Source: Adiantum capillus-veneris (lineage: Eukaryota; Streptophyta; Polypodiopsida; Polypodiales; Pteridaceae). Taken from it: a DNA stretch of 64,000 nucleotides. Below are positions 10,849-22,287 of this stretch, piece by piece (within the stretch, counting starts at the first letter, position 1; each line of letters starts with the position of its first letter). The position numbers and the translations under genes were made by a program. The notes below the pieces were generated by a model. It had not been told where the DNA came from and made no database searches. It saw nothing but the letters and a program-made list of their open reading frames with translations. The stretch lies in the NCBI GenBank assembly GCA_014529385.2, contig CM043942.1:108829141-108893140 (forward strand), given 5' to 3'.

Positions 10849-12330
10849 TTATGAAGACATGAAATCCATCAATTTGGCAATGTTTAACGGCACCTTTTGG
10901 GCTTCACTCCCTTGACGTGGGGAAGATGGGATCTCTATTTCTTCGATAGGATCAGGTAGTCCCTTTGTAAAAATTCTTTCCATCAAGAAGTGAGTACGCC
11001 CACTTTCCCATGACTTTAAGTCACTTTCTTCTTGGATGACACTAGGTATGGCTAAGGGTCTATGGACTTGGTGAGGTTGTTGTTGCGTAGAGAACACGGT
11101 GTCTGTAATCTGGATCTGCCTAGGTGCTGGTTCTAGATCCCTTTGGGTATCTTCTACCAAACTCCTTAATTGCTTGACTCGCTCGATCTCCTCTGTAGGG
11201 TTTGGATAAGTTCCTATCTTCTTCTTGGATGACACTAGTTATGTCTGAGGAAATGGACTTGGTGAGTTTGTTGTTGCGTAGGGAACACTGTGTCTGTAAT
11301 CTGGATCTGCCTAGGTGTTGGTTCTAGATCCCTTTGGGTATCTTCCACCAAACTCCTTAATCTCCTCTGTAGGGTTTGGATAAGTTCCTATCTTCTTCTT
11401 GGATCCTGGACATTGTGGCTCATGAAGATCTTCCTTGTTGGTTTCTATCTTAGTGGTCGTTTTGGTCTCCATGGTTTCACATGAATCAGAATCCTCTTCA
11501 GCGTCGTTCATATATACGGGGTCGTCACCAGTCCCTATGTTGGTCTTTGAACTGGGGTTTGACTTCGCTACTTTTTGCGATCTCTTCCTTTGTGTTTTCT
11601 TCTTTTTCTGAGATTGGGCAATTGATGCCGTGTCTCTTTCCTCAAGAATATAATTTTGTTTTTCGAGCATCGATCGTGTGAGTACGTTTACAGGTACCAC
11701 AAGTGTACTTTGTAATGGCTCCTCGGTAACCTCAATCGAGTTTAATGGCATGATCTTCGGTGCATTTGGATTATTTGGACATTGGGCAATCAAATGATCT
11801 ATGCCACATTGATTACACATGAGTATCGGCATTGTAGACGTGCTCGCTTGATTGGTTTGCATTAGTGTGGCGTTCTTTTGTAGCCTAATAGGACACTCGG
11901 ATACACGATGTGGACCTCCACTCTCATAGCATTGAAGAGGTGGTCTCTTAGCAGTGTAATTGATATTTTGGCCTCTTGCAGCAAGAGTAGCTACTTGATA
12001 GACAGGTTTGACTTGTCCCCAATAGTCCTCCATGTAGTATTGTGGACTTTCTTCAAGCACATCCATCCCATAGGCAATATTAGGATCTATATCTTCCTCA
12101 CAGCCTTCCAAACAAGCAATAGATGACTCACAACCCACTTGATTCATAGAAGTAATTCTCAGATGTGGTAGTTGCAGTCCTAGCACTGGAGGTGGTAAGG
12201 GTGTTGTTTGAACAACATTTTGGGCCCTAGGGACCATGTGTTGTGTTGTTTGTTCAAGATGTGGGGACGGCATCAATGCAGGCACTCTAGGTGTGTCTGT
12301 CCATGCTAAGGTTGGTCTATTGGCCATCAC
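10849..12330 (-). pseudogene. E1 gag C-terminal part with zinc knuckles
   Basis: Frames 11311-12330 and 10849-11235. The first contains CYESGGPHRVSEC and a CX2CX3HX4C knuckle, CNQCGIDHLIAQC, followed by PNNPN; E2 has the same form (YCLSCATDHFICDC, then PQNPN). Basic stretches (KKKKTQRKRSQK) follow. A 193-base tandem duplication starting at 11028 and 11221, the second copy lacking about 19 bases, repeats the KKKIGTYPNPTEEI segment and breaks the frame between the two ORFs. Confidence 0.7.
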
Positions 12331-12334
12331 GCGC

Positions 12335-13345
12335 TTAAAATACTATGCAATCCTTAGCTTGATGACCATACCTCCCACAGGCATTGCAGTTCCCATTGAA
12401 TTTTACTCTAAAAGTAGGCCATTCACTGGTCCTATGCGGTCCATAGCATATTGAGCACCATTGTTGCTCCCTTCTTGGATACATATGATTCATTTGCGAA
12501 GCACGATTGTCTCTAAGACTCTCTTGAATAGCCTTGGTGAGATCTGCTAAAGTCATCTCAGATATCTTTGGCTCCTTAGCAATACGCTTTAGGGTCATTG
12601 GTTGATGCCCTGATGCTTGCAAGCTAATAGATTTAGGCTCAACAGACACTCTTTCTCCTTGAATCATTAAATTATCCTCCAATTGGATCACATTGGTGGT
12701 GACTGCTTCCCAAGTGGTGATACCTCTAATGACTAGGCCATTATAGATATCCTCATGTCGTAATCCCCTAATGAATCTATCAAGCGATTGATTATTATTG
12801 AAGCGCTCATTTGGATTACAACGAGAATTCAAATGCTTCAAGCGACTAATAAAGTCTCTCACCGACTCTCCTTCCTCTTGTTGGGGTTTCTGGAGCTGAG
12901 AGGCTACACCCCAAAGCACTCCCTCTTGTATGTATTCTTTCAAGAACAATATCCTAAGAGTAGGGTAAATCGCTTTTTCTTCCACCCTTAGGGTTCTATA
13001 CCAATCCCTTGCCTTCCCACTTATGGTTAGGCTTAAAGCATTACTCTTATGCAGGTCATTGTGTTCTCCTAGAGAATCGCATATTTGTTCAAACACTTCG
13101 ATATGCTTTCTCACATCCAAGTCTCCACTAAATTTTTCAGTGAGCTTGGCTATTTGTACTGCCTTACTTCTAGGCTCTCTATGAGGCGTGTTACACATAT
13201 TCTCAACAATAGATCGACCAATAGCTTGAGCAAACATTGCCAAGTCACCTAAGTAGCAAGCACCGTGGGTGAAGGCGCTCCAGAGACTACATGTGGAGTA
13301 GGTATTGGCATTGGGCTTGGCGCATAGGAAGCCCTTGGGTTCCAC
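12335..13345 (-). pseudogene. E1 gag core (retrotransposon gag domain) with CCHC knuckle
   Basis: A 336-residue frame typical of LTR-retrotransposon gag: FSGDLDVRKHIEVFEQICDS, LSLTISGKARDWYRTLRV, FLKEYIQEGVLWGVASQLQK, GESVRDFISRLKHLNSRC and FIRGLRHEDIYNGLVIRGIT. It ends with a first knuckle that has lost its last cysteine (CSICYGPHRTSEW) and a canonical CX2CX4HX4C knuckle (CNACGRYGHQAKDC). Gag packages the element RNA. It overlaps the upstream proline-rich frame in another phase, and the downstream knuckle frame starts after a stop. Confidence 0.8.
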
Positions 13346-14773
13346 GTTGGGTACGATGTTGTGCCATGTGGTGGCCCAAGGTTCATGTGGGTGGCCCTAG
13401 GCATAGCAGACATCAGATGTGACATGTTAATGCTAGCCAGTATAGTCCCATGGAAATAAGAGCTTGGGTGTTGTGGTTGTGGAGCATAGGTAGTTGAAAC
13501 AATGGGAGGGATAGGGACTACATGAGTGCGATGATCCATAGGTGCATACAATTGGTACACACTTGTAGGTACTGTTGCAGGCATTGAGCTACCATGTAGT
13601 GGTGCTTTACTAACAAATGAGGTCCATGGCGTGTTTCTCGGCATGCCCATCATTGGGGTAGGCATGGTAGCCATGGTGTCATCAAGGGAAAGATGAGCTA
13701 GACTTGGAAAGGTAAAGCTATCACTTGTGGGCTCAGATTGCACTGAGACCCCTGGCGAAACAACATATGGTGGATCCATCGAACTTACCGAGGGATTCTC
13801 CATTTGCGATAAGGTCAGTTGTTTAGCCTTTCCTGTATCTAAGAACTCATGAGACCCGTTGAAGGCATGTTGATCCCCTTGTTATGTCTCTCTAACTCAA
13901 TGACCCTATGGATGACTTCACAAACTCTTTGTTGTTGATCCTCCACACTAGTAGCACCCATTGTGGATTGTAGTAAATCTAACCAACCCACGTGATAGGT
14001 GTGACCTATGTATAGGTCGGTTAGAGTTTCCGTTTGTACTTCGTACTCCCAGTTCTCATTTAGGAACGCTCCATCTAAGCTTGAGGTACTAGGGGTGTCC
14101 TTTGAACTAGATGCAAAGTTGCTTTCTAGGGGTTGTCCCTTAGCGGTTGCTAAGTTAGGAGCACTCGATTGCTCTCTTAGCAAGGATATTGACATAGGGG
14201 CTTTTGCTTTTAACTCTCTTCGTTGCTCCACCTTGAGTAAGCTCTCGATTTACTTTTCCCTAGCCGCAATGATATATCGCTCAACCTCTTCCACTTCGGC
14301 AAGGCTTCTACCATCAGGTAATATGACCTCGAAGGGGAATTAGCTCTGAAGAGTCAGGAGGTGCAGTGAATGAAGTATTCACGTGCACATTCTCTAAAGG
14401 GCATAGGGTCTACGTTGGTCATGAATGGAAAATTTACTTCCCCACCCCACTCATTTACATCATTAGCTCCATGTTCGGAGCGAGTGGCTCTACTAAAGGT
14501 TTCCTTCAAGCGGCTAAGCACGCTCGGCCCGGACCGTGGGCCCATGGCATGCATGTCTTGGCTTGAGCTATCGGGATTAGGCATTGGGAAACCCTCCATG
14601 ACGTCGTAGTTAGAGGAAGAGTCACTAGCCGCTATGTTTGGGTCTTGGTTTGTACTACCTTGGGTCCCCGTCGAGGGCCCGGAACTTAAGGTAGGTGGAT
14701 AATGAGAACTCACGGAAGTTGAAATTCTCTCTAGTTGCTCCGTCTCTAGCACACGACCAGGGCGCAGATGCAT
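13249..14773 (-). pseudogene. E1 gag N-terminal region, proline/serine-rich, broken
   Basis: Frames 14354-14773, 13839-14231 and 13249-13803. All are rich in P, S, T and M (MPTPMMGMPRNTPWTSF; PPHGTTSYPTWNPRASYAP) and of low complexity. The first frame starts at 14773. Phase changes between them show indels. They lead into the gag core and are read as its decayed N-terminal extension; no domain is recognised. Confidence 0.5.
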
Positions 14774-15464
14774 GTGCCTTTGGCACCCTACAAGTGTCGG
14801 CGAATAACCTCGAAGGTTAATCGCTTACTTTTCTAGGCGTCCGTTTTCACTCGTTTTTTTTTTTAATGTTTGATTTTTTTATTAAAGTGTGTGATAACTC
14901 AAAATGAGTGTATCACTCAAAGGGTCACGATGTGCTTTACAACACAACGTTCGGTCACCTGAAGCTCCGTTGGTCCTCAAAAAAGTCAATTTTTAGCTAC
15001 ATGTGAGGCTAAAATACGTAATTTTAAAGGGCGACTAAGACCTGAGCCTCAGCGTGAGCTTGGGCTTGGGTCTAGGAGATATTCTCGATCCCGGTCCTAC
15101 CTTTAGTTTTTTTTTTTTTTTTTTGGGATAAAGTCGCCGCAGCCTACGCACAAGCACACACACACTCTACCTACCCACTTACAACTAATACACCTACTGT
15201 TACACACTAACACACTTCATTAGCTCTAACAGATCTACCTCCTACTTACTGTACTTTACATTACACAGAACTAACAACCTTAATACTAACACCTTATCAC
15301 AGAGAAAACACGGTATCTTTCAAAACCTCATTAACAAAGAAATACACAGTAGCAAAACAAAATCCTTCTTCTCAACACACACACCTTCCTTCCCTACCTT
15401 TTCTACAATTGAAATTGCACCACAAAGAAGCATAGAGTGCCATTCAAGCTTAGTGAATGGCATT
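14774..15464. other. E1 leader between primer site and gag
   Basis: About 690 bases with no gene and poly-T runs near 14855-14880 and 15109-15124. No palindromes of the E2 type are present. Confidence 0.5.
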
Positions 15465-15481
15465 CCCCGGCAGTGGCGCCA
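15465..15481 (-). promoter_or_regulatory. E1 primer-binding site (tRNA-Asp type)
   Basis: CCCCGGCAGTGGCGCCA on the plus strand matches the 3' end of plant tRNA-Asp (CCCCGGCAACGGCGCCA) with two differences. It lies four bases before the right LTR, so the element reads on the minus strand. Confidence 0.85.
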
Positions 15482-15485
15482 AAAA

Positions 15486-15693
15486 TGTGCGCGTATGTCG
15501 CACTTATCAATGCAAGGAACTTACCGATACACTGTGTGCAAGCCACAAATGGCTCCAAGCACGCAACTAGCCTAAACTAGTAAGCTCAAAGATGGCGATG
15601 GTGTGTCACTCACCGCTCTACGCTTGCTGTCGTGGAGGATTCCTCGCCGCGAAGAAGAAGGAGCCGCCGACGTGCTGTCGTCACAATGCTCGA

Positions 15694-15771
<78 letters not shown>

Positions 15772-16075
15772 GCACTCACACGCAAGGAGATGAAGAAGAA
15801 GAAGATGGAAATGGAGCAAGAGCACTCTTCAATTGCACAAATGAGAGAATGAGTGAATTTTAGGTTTAGTTGACTTTTATATGAACTCGCCCCATTCACA
15901 CTTGGGCACCCATGCTTAGCCCACTAATCCCTTGAATGTTCTAGTTAGAGTGCGCCTCTCATCGAAGATCACTCTTACCCTTTTCCTATTGGACCGACAA
16001 GCTCGGTACCTGACTCTACCAAATAAAGAATACAGCGCCCATTGTAGGTGATAGGAATGTGCGTGAGGGTTAACA
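15486..16075 (-). repeat. E1 5' LTR
   Basis: 590 bases, TGTGCGCG to TTAACA, closely similar to 7055-7658. The (CT)n tract here is 15697-15767 and sits at the same LTR position. The minus-strand TATA-like sequence is at 15874-15883. The flanking duplication is AAAAC. Confidence 0.9.
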
Positions 16076-16080
16076 AAAAC

Positions 16081-17598
16081 TCTAGCGTGAAATGCCTTGC
16101 ACACCAAGCGTGTCCCATTGCATAGACCTCGACTTGGGTCAAGGTTTCGCAGTAGAATTATTGGGGCGTTCATCTTTAACTCCAAGCAATGTGTTAGAAA
16201 TCCACCACCCATGTTTGGCCCATTTAAAAACTCCACAAAGTATAAGGATGAATCTTGCATTGAATTGTCCACAACAGAGTCAGCACTAAAGTATTGCACA
16301 ACATTACCTTTCATTGTGTACAGGGCCCTAGCATTGAGAATATCAACATCTAAAGTTTGAGAGCAAGGATGGCTCGCTCTTTGAAGTATTCTGCATGGCC
16401 CACATCTTGATCCAATTTTGAATAAATGCAACCTATCAATACATCTAACGAAGACGAAGAAGGCACCATGTGACGGGGAATCACCATCTTCTGTTCATCA
16501 CCACTTGTCAAAGTCCCATTTCCTACATCCATAAGCCATTCTCTGTAGGCAAAATTTGCAACGTCACCATCTCCCACACGCATGTTATGTGTCAATTTAA
16601 GGATCTTCACATGACTCCATAAGTGTGATCGACAAAGTGTAGCATCAACAATGTCGGTACATACTCCCTTGAACACCACTGGTAAGATTTGTCTAAAATC
16701 TCTCCCAAGAAGCAACACTTTTCCACCAAATGGCGTTCTTGAGCACATGATATCTTGCAAAGACCTGTCCAAAGCCTCAAAGGCGTATCGATGCATCATA
16801 GGAGCTTCATCCCACACAATCAACTTGCATAGTCTAAGCAATTCAGCAAGCTGACTCTGAACAGGGATATTGCATGTGCTACAAGTATTAAGCTCCAAGG
16901 GTATCTTGAACTTGGAATGTGCGGTGCATCCATTTTGTAGTAGCAATGTTGAAATCCCAGAACACGTTGTGGCCAATGCAACTCCTCCTTCTCCACGTAC
17001 ACATGACAACCAACAGTTGTACAAATAAGTTTTTCCAGTCCTTGCAGGCCCATCTAGGAAAAAAGTAGCCCCACCATCAAGACTCAATCCATGCAAAACA
17101 ATCTCAAAAGCAATCCTTTGATCTTCATTTAGAGTTTGCTCCATTGCATGTGACACAAAATGCTCTTGTGTTGTATCAAAGCATTGTTCTTGGAAAAGCA
17201 AGTTGTTTTCATTACGTGTCACAAAGCGCTCATCGGGGAATTGGAATTCCAGGATATTCAGTTAAACTTCTTCCAAATGTACCAAGAATGTTATGCAAAT
17301 CTCTCAACGCATATCCTTCAACAACCTGTGCACATCCGTCCAAGGACTCATATCTCGACTCCAACATGTGTTGGTAGTCCTCAGACAAAAAATGTCGAAA
17401 TCTTTCCCATAAGAGATGAGAGGAGGAGGGTTCACAAAACAATAGAATGGTCACAAACAAATGTCTCAATTGCAATTCCCCATCATCCTCCAAGATACCT
17501 CTTGCAATGCATGCTGCCTTGAATGTTGTGAACAATACGCCATTTACAGTACGCAAATCCTCAAATGATTTGCATCCTCTACAAATAGTCACAAGCAA
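16081..17598 (-). pseudogene. Helitron helicase domain (PIF1-like)
   Basis: The superfamily 1 helicase part of RepHel. On the minus strand it reads GCKSFEDLRTVNG and LSEDYQHML, then NEDQRIAF, a Walker A with GPARTGKTYLYN (usual form GPGGTGKT), LIVWDEAPMMHR (Walker B), LLLGRDFRQILPVV (motif III) and LTHNMRV. Next come ILLRNLDPSRGLCNGTRLVC and KAFHARV at the E1 junction. The ATPase residues K, T, D and E are kept. It is split over several frames by indels (breaks near 17222-17230 and 16350-16431), so it is not active as it stands. Confidence 0.9.
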
Positions 17599-18463
17599 AT
17601 GGACATAATATCATTCACCTGCAGAGGGCTGCACAAAATACATCCGCCCAATAGGGTCCCCATGACATCTCTTCGTCCATTTTTTGGAACCATGTTTCCA
17701 CACCCACTTTTGAGGAAAATTAATGTACAAAGTATCGTTTGCATGAGTATTCTCCAAGTTGCATATGAACCACTCTGTCAAAGTGGTCTTCTCTGCACCC
17801 TCTCTTTACAAGACATCATTAAGGTTGTCATTATCTCGAAATGTCACTATTTGACCACCTGGAACATGCACGCTTAACCTCTAGACAACTGGTGCATCTT
17901 TGTGCAAAGGGAATTCAAAAATTCTCCAGCAAGCCTCGGATGCGGATACATAGCGGCCATCTGTATACTTGTTTATCTCATCAATGTTCTCCCTTTCTGC
18001 ATCCTGCACTGGCGTATGGAATCTTACAGTTGCCCTATCATGCCCCTTGTAGATGTACTTGTAGACATACTTGACGGCTGAAATTGTAGAGCATACCTCA
18101 ACATTGATATGTGCATTAAATAGTGTTGACAAAACAGGATTATATGGCACAACCCATCGGTTATCAATAGTAGAACCCCTTACCTTGGCGGTAAAGCCAT
18201 TGTTTCGTTGTGCATAGATGGGGTAGCCATTACTATCCATGCTTGTTTGCTCACAAAATGGACGTGGATATTTTCTAATACATTGCCCATCAACCATGCA
18301 AGGTAATGAACTATTCAACTCACCACATGGGCCATGAATATTACAACTGACAATGATATCATGCAACACTTGAAACTAATTTTTATTCGGTAGCTCTGCA
18401 CAAACCATCTTGTCATAGTCGAATGTTGATTGAGGCTTACATCGAGGATCTAGAATCAATAAT
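17599..18463 (-). pseudogene. Helitron Rep domain, C-terminal half with tyrosines
   Basis: After the E2 junction the Rep protein continues ILDPRCKPQSTFDYDKMVCA, ELPNKN, then a stop. The frame 17881-18369 follows, with GPCGELNSSLPCMVDGQCIR, KYPRPF, and KYVYKYIYKGHD holding the paired tyrosines of the Rep nicking site, then RYVSASEACWRIFEFPLH. Towards 17600 the reading GRMYFVQPSAGE is cut by a TGA where relatives have arginine (GERYY). Rep nicks and joins DNA strands in rolling-circle transposition. Confidence 0.88.
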
Positions 18464-19392
18464 TGTTGGGCGGTTACGCCCCTAGCGGATGCTATAATAG
18501 CGAGAACTCAACCAACAAACAGGAATGTCAGACGAGGACGGAGCTTGACCCGCAAGCGCATGGAAACAAATAGATGGGTGTCAATCACCTACTCGACCTT
18601 CTAGAGACAATCACTACCAAGGAAATCAAATCTAAGTTCTAAAAATGCAAATGACAGAAATCCGTCCTACGAGCAAACGCTATCCGAAACATGATCAAAA
18701 GTCATCGAATCAACCTCAAACTCAAAGGGGAGTCTATACACCACGTAAGGGCAATACCCTATGAATTTACACTCTAATCTCAACCTGCAAACACTCCGTG
18801 CGGTAATCGTGTATGAAGAAAGGCCGAAAATTACAGGTCACCGAATCTCGACTTCGATGGTTCTAATGTGTAGTTCTACTCGCTACGGTTCTATCAATAT
18901 ATAGCACGCTGAATTTCGACACACAGATCAAGAGAAAACTCACAAAGAAGCTCGTGGGAGCTCGCCTCACGTAGAAGCCGTATGCACGCACGCTTGGTAT
19001 TGGTGCGTAGCCCTCGCCATCGCTATCGCAATGGTGGTGTCGCTTCTCGAATGGCTGCTCCGTAGCTCGTGTAGCAAGAGGATAAGACTCTCTCTCACTC
19101 TCACTCTCTCTCAGACACAGTCACGGTGCTCAAAAACTCCACTTTTGATTAATGATCCCCCCTCTTAGGTTTACAAAAGTTGGCTTTTATACCTCAGCCT
19201 TGGAGGTGTGAAATCATCTCTACTTACAAATGCGGGCACAACTATCTTACCTACTTGAATGGAATACAATCTGGAAACTCAATCGAGTCCCGCTAATTAC
19301 AAATGATTGGCTCAATGAAAAATAATGTCGGCAAGACATTTATTACAATGAATAGTTGCAAAAGTGTGGCTGTGTTGTCCTTCGGCTCAACA
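18464..19392 (-). repeat. E2 3' LTR
   Basis: TGTTGGGCGG to CTCAACA. A TATA-like TATAAAAG lies on the minus strand at 19184-19191. It differs from the other LTR at few positions by eye (for example CTATAATAG against CTGTAATAG). Confidence 0.9.
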
Positions 19393-19404
19393 CTCCCCCC
19401 CTCC
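19393..19404 (-). promoter_or_regulatory. E2 polypurine tract
   Basis: CTCCCCCCCTCC on the plus strand is GGAGGGGGGGAG on the element strand, directly beside the 3' LTR: the expected start site for plus-strand cDNA synthesis. Confidence 0.85.
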
Positions 19405-22287
19405 GCTTTCATGTCGTCCCTGACATGACGTCTTTGAGCTTTGCTTCACTGGAATCCCGATGGCTCTTTGGTTACCGATGGTTAGGATCTCTGAATGTCC
19501 CTTGATAAACCTTGATTCCTTGCTCTTCAAGGATTGCCTCTTCCATCCATGTCTTTGTAGGCTTCAGCGTCAGGTTCTGCTTTTGCTATTTTGTCCTTGA
19601 GTGTGGTTCTTTTCCGCTTTGTAGGCGACTTTCCTATATCCATAGCTTCTGTAACTCCAATTTCAAAAGTTAGCATCTTTTTCGTACTGATTGCCAAAAC
19701 TAAGCTTTTAACTATCCAAATGACTTCAAAATTGAAACATAAGCTATTCAGGGCCTAAGGATGCAATGCATATGGAAAAATATGAATTTTGGGTGCATTT
19801 TCATGCTAGAGACATCATATGGGTATGATGTCAAAGTGTTCAAAATCACTTGATATTTGATATGCATATAGTTGATAGCATGTACATCATAGATATATGC
19901 CTGATTTTGCAATTGGATCTCATTTGGTCAAGTTATGGCCACTTTAGTCCTAATCAGGCTTTTGTTGAGATATTGAGTGAGGATTGGATTTTGGGATCCA
20001 AATGGGATAAAACTTTGTAGATGGCTCTCATATCACATGTTGAACAATTCTGTATGGTCAAAATAGCTCTGAAATGTGCCAAAGTGCCTTGGAGACATCA
20101 TACCCATATAATGTCCATATGGCCCAATTGGGCTTATTTGGTTTTTTGGCTTGGATTTGGCTTTATAATGGCTTCTGCAATGATCTTATGGAATTTGAAA
20201 AGAATTTGGGTCAAAATTGCTCCATGAGACATCATATGGGTATAATGTCTTTTGTGAATTTTTTGCATGATTTTGGTTCTGTGAGCTCCTTACATGGTGG
20301 TAAAGTACCGTTTGTACTGAAATCATCATTTGAAGTTGAATATGGCTGATTTGGATAAAAATAGGCTTTAGGTCGGGATTTTTCTACTAAGTGGACTAAT
20401 GTGGCCATATACTTGTCCAAATGGTACCAAACTTGTTGTGTGGCTTATATTCTATGTGTATAATGAGAATATGATGAAAAACATTAAGTTCTGGCCCAAA
20501 ATGAGTGAAAAGACATCATATGGGTATGATGTCTTTTTTGGCCAAATTGCACTTTTGATATCCAGATGGCTTGTGCATGTTATTTACACCACTTCCTACA
20601 AAGTTTCACTTGATTTGGAGCTATTTTTGCAAGTTTAGGGTCATATGTCGGTTTTATGCCCTTCTTTGCGTTTTTTGGGTTTGCAATCGATTAACTAGCT
20701 CCAAATCTCCTGTAACTTTGTATTTTGGATGGTCTTAGCATGTATATAGTGAATATGAACTCAGAAGTGGAGTGTTATGTGCAAAAATGCTGTGAAACAT
20801 CATATGGGTATGATGTTTGATTTGTCAAAAATGCTTTTTTCATGCAAGGCTTGTGCTGTGCTTGTGTCCTAAGCCCTTGTAGCTAGTTTTCAACTTTAAA
20901 AATCACAAGTTTAGCTAAAAGCCCCCATTGTAGGCATTTCAGTCTTCGAGTCCATCTTTTGGTTTCGAAGTAGACTTTTCTTGATCTTAGTCCTCGAGAG
21001 TTGTATCCCGAGCTTGTGTGAGTTGTTGGGAAGGCGTCTATGTGGTTCAGGTTGACCTTGATTGTTTTTACACCACTTTTTGCCAAAGTATCCTGTGAAA
21101 CCTGTGAAAGAAGCTGTATCTGTGTGTTTCGAAAAACCGCGTCTCTCAAGAAACCATTGTTGGTGTGTATACGTGTCCGTGATTCTTTGCCCAAATCTAC
21201 CACAAAATTTCAAACCACAAGCTCTGCGGAAACTGAAATTACATTTTCAGTTCATAATTTATGCACTTAATTTTGAGCACCTCTCGTTCTTCCAAAAGTG
21301 CATCAAACTCGCATACTGCGCCAAAGCGGAAAACCTGAAATTTTCTGAGCTGAATATCAGAAAATCAGTGAGGAATTTGCAAAAAGTTTCTTTTGCAAAG
21401 TTGTAGATCTCACAAAAATGGTCAAGAACCACGGGAATCGACCTAAATCGCCACCTTTTACTAGCTGATGTCCGCGAGTCAAAATCAGACACTTTTTGCC
21501 ATTTAGTTGCCCGAAAGCGTCTTTTTTCATATTGGTAGTGAAATGGCTTCGCCTTGGATTTTGGTTGTAGACATTCGTCGTTGATGGTCATTCGAAGCTT
21601 TTCGCAAAGTTTAGTGGGCGAATGGTTGCCAAATTTGGCCGTTATGCCAAATTGACGCTTTGTGTGTCTGCCACCGAATCGGATGTTTAGACCCACTTTT
21701 GGTTGTCCAAACCCGGAGATACTCCATGGTTGCTTTGATCTCTATAAGGTTAAACTTCTTGTGAAGTTCCATTGCATTCCGAGTCATCATCCTGTTTTTG
21801 TGTAAGTGCATAGGTGGAACACCAAAGAGTGTCTGATGCATATGTCCAATGTGAGGACATCTATATGCTTGCAAAGAGTTATGCATGTTAAACAAGATGC
21901 GGTGCCAGAGAAGAGTATTGAGGGGTTCTTCTTAGAGCAAGTGTAGCAAAACCTATCACTTCGCACAAGAAGGGTTTTTGTTGACGAGGTTTCTCCACTC
22001 TTCCTCAATGCATCAAGTGCGTGAATGTTTTTGGACTACTCCGTTTTCTCCACCATACAAAATAATAGACTTCGACTCTTATGCTCACCTCTTCCAGCAT
22101 GAGCGACATAACTTTATGTATGCTCAACTCTCCAGCTTGAGCTTATATCTATTAGCTAGACTCATAGACCACAGAGACAATATTAGACTTGAAGCTTGGG
22201 TCTGACACTTTGCTCATTTAGTGGCTCAGCTGCCCGAATCTAGACTCTTATGCCATGTATTTTTAATGGCGACTTGGACTTACCTGA
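19405..22287. other. E2 long 3' untranslated region
   Basis: About 2.9 kb with no convincing gene. It contains five of the E2 palindromes (listed separately) between 19811 and 20818. The rest shows no structure I can name. Confidence 0.5.
19811..20818. repeat. Five copies of a 22-bp interrupted palindrome (3' cluster)
   Basis: Core: GACATCATA, four bases, TATGATGTC. Copies are at 19811-19832, 20094-20115, 20228-20249, 20512-20533 and 20795-20818. The centre is TGGG in four copies and its complement CCCA in the second. The copy at 20512 extends to 13-base arms (20508-20537). The copy at 20795 has changed both outer positions together (AAACATCATA ... TATGATGTTT), so pairing is kept. Copies at 20094 and 20228 have one arm mismatch. 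Spacing is about 130-280 bases. Confidence 0.9.

Larger units (their letters stand above)
7055..16075 (-). mobile_element. E1: LTR retroelement with gag and protease but no visible RT/integrase
   Basis: The two LTRs are 7055-7658 and 15486-16075. They are flanked by identical 5-base duplications AAAAC (7050-7054 and 16076-16080), and the primer site lies next to the right LTR. The internal region encodes, along the minus strand, a proline-rich gag N-terminus, a retrotrans_gag core, zinc knuckles, an aspartic protease and W-V-P-K repeats. No reverse transcriptase or integrase motif was found in any frame, so it would depend on enzymes supplied by another element. Frames are broken in several places. 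The tRNA-Asp type primer is shared with Tat/Athila-type gypsy elements. Confidence 0.85.
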
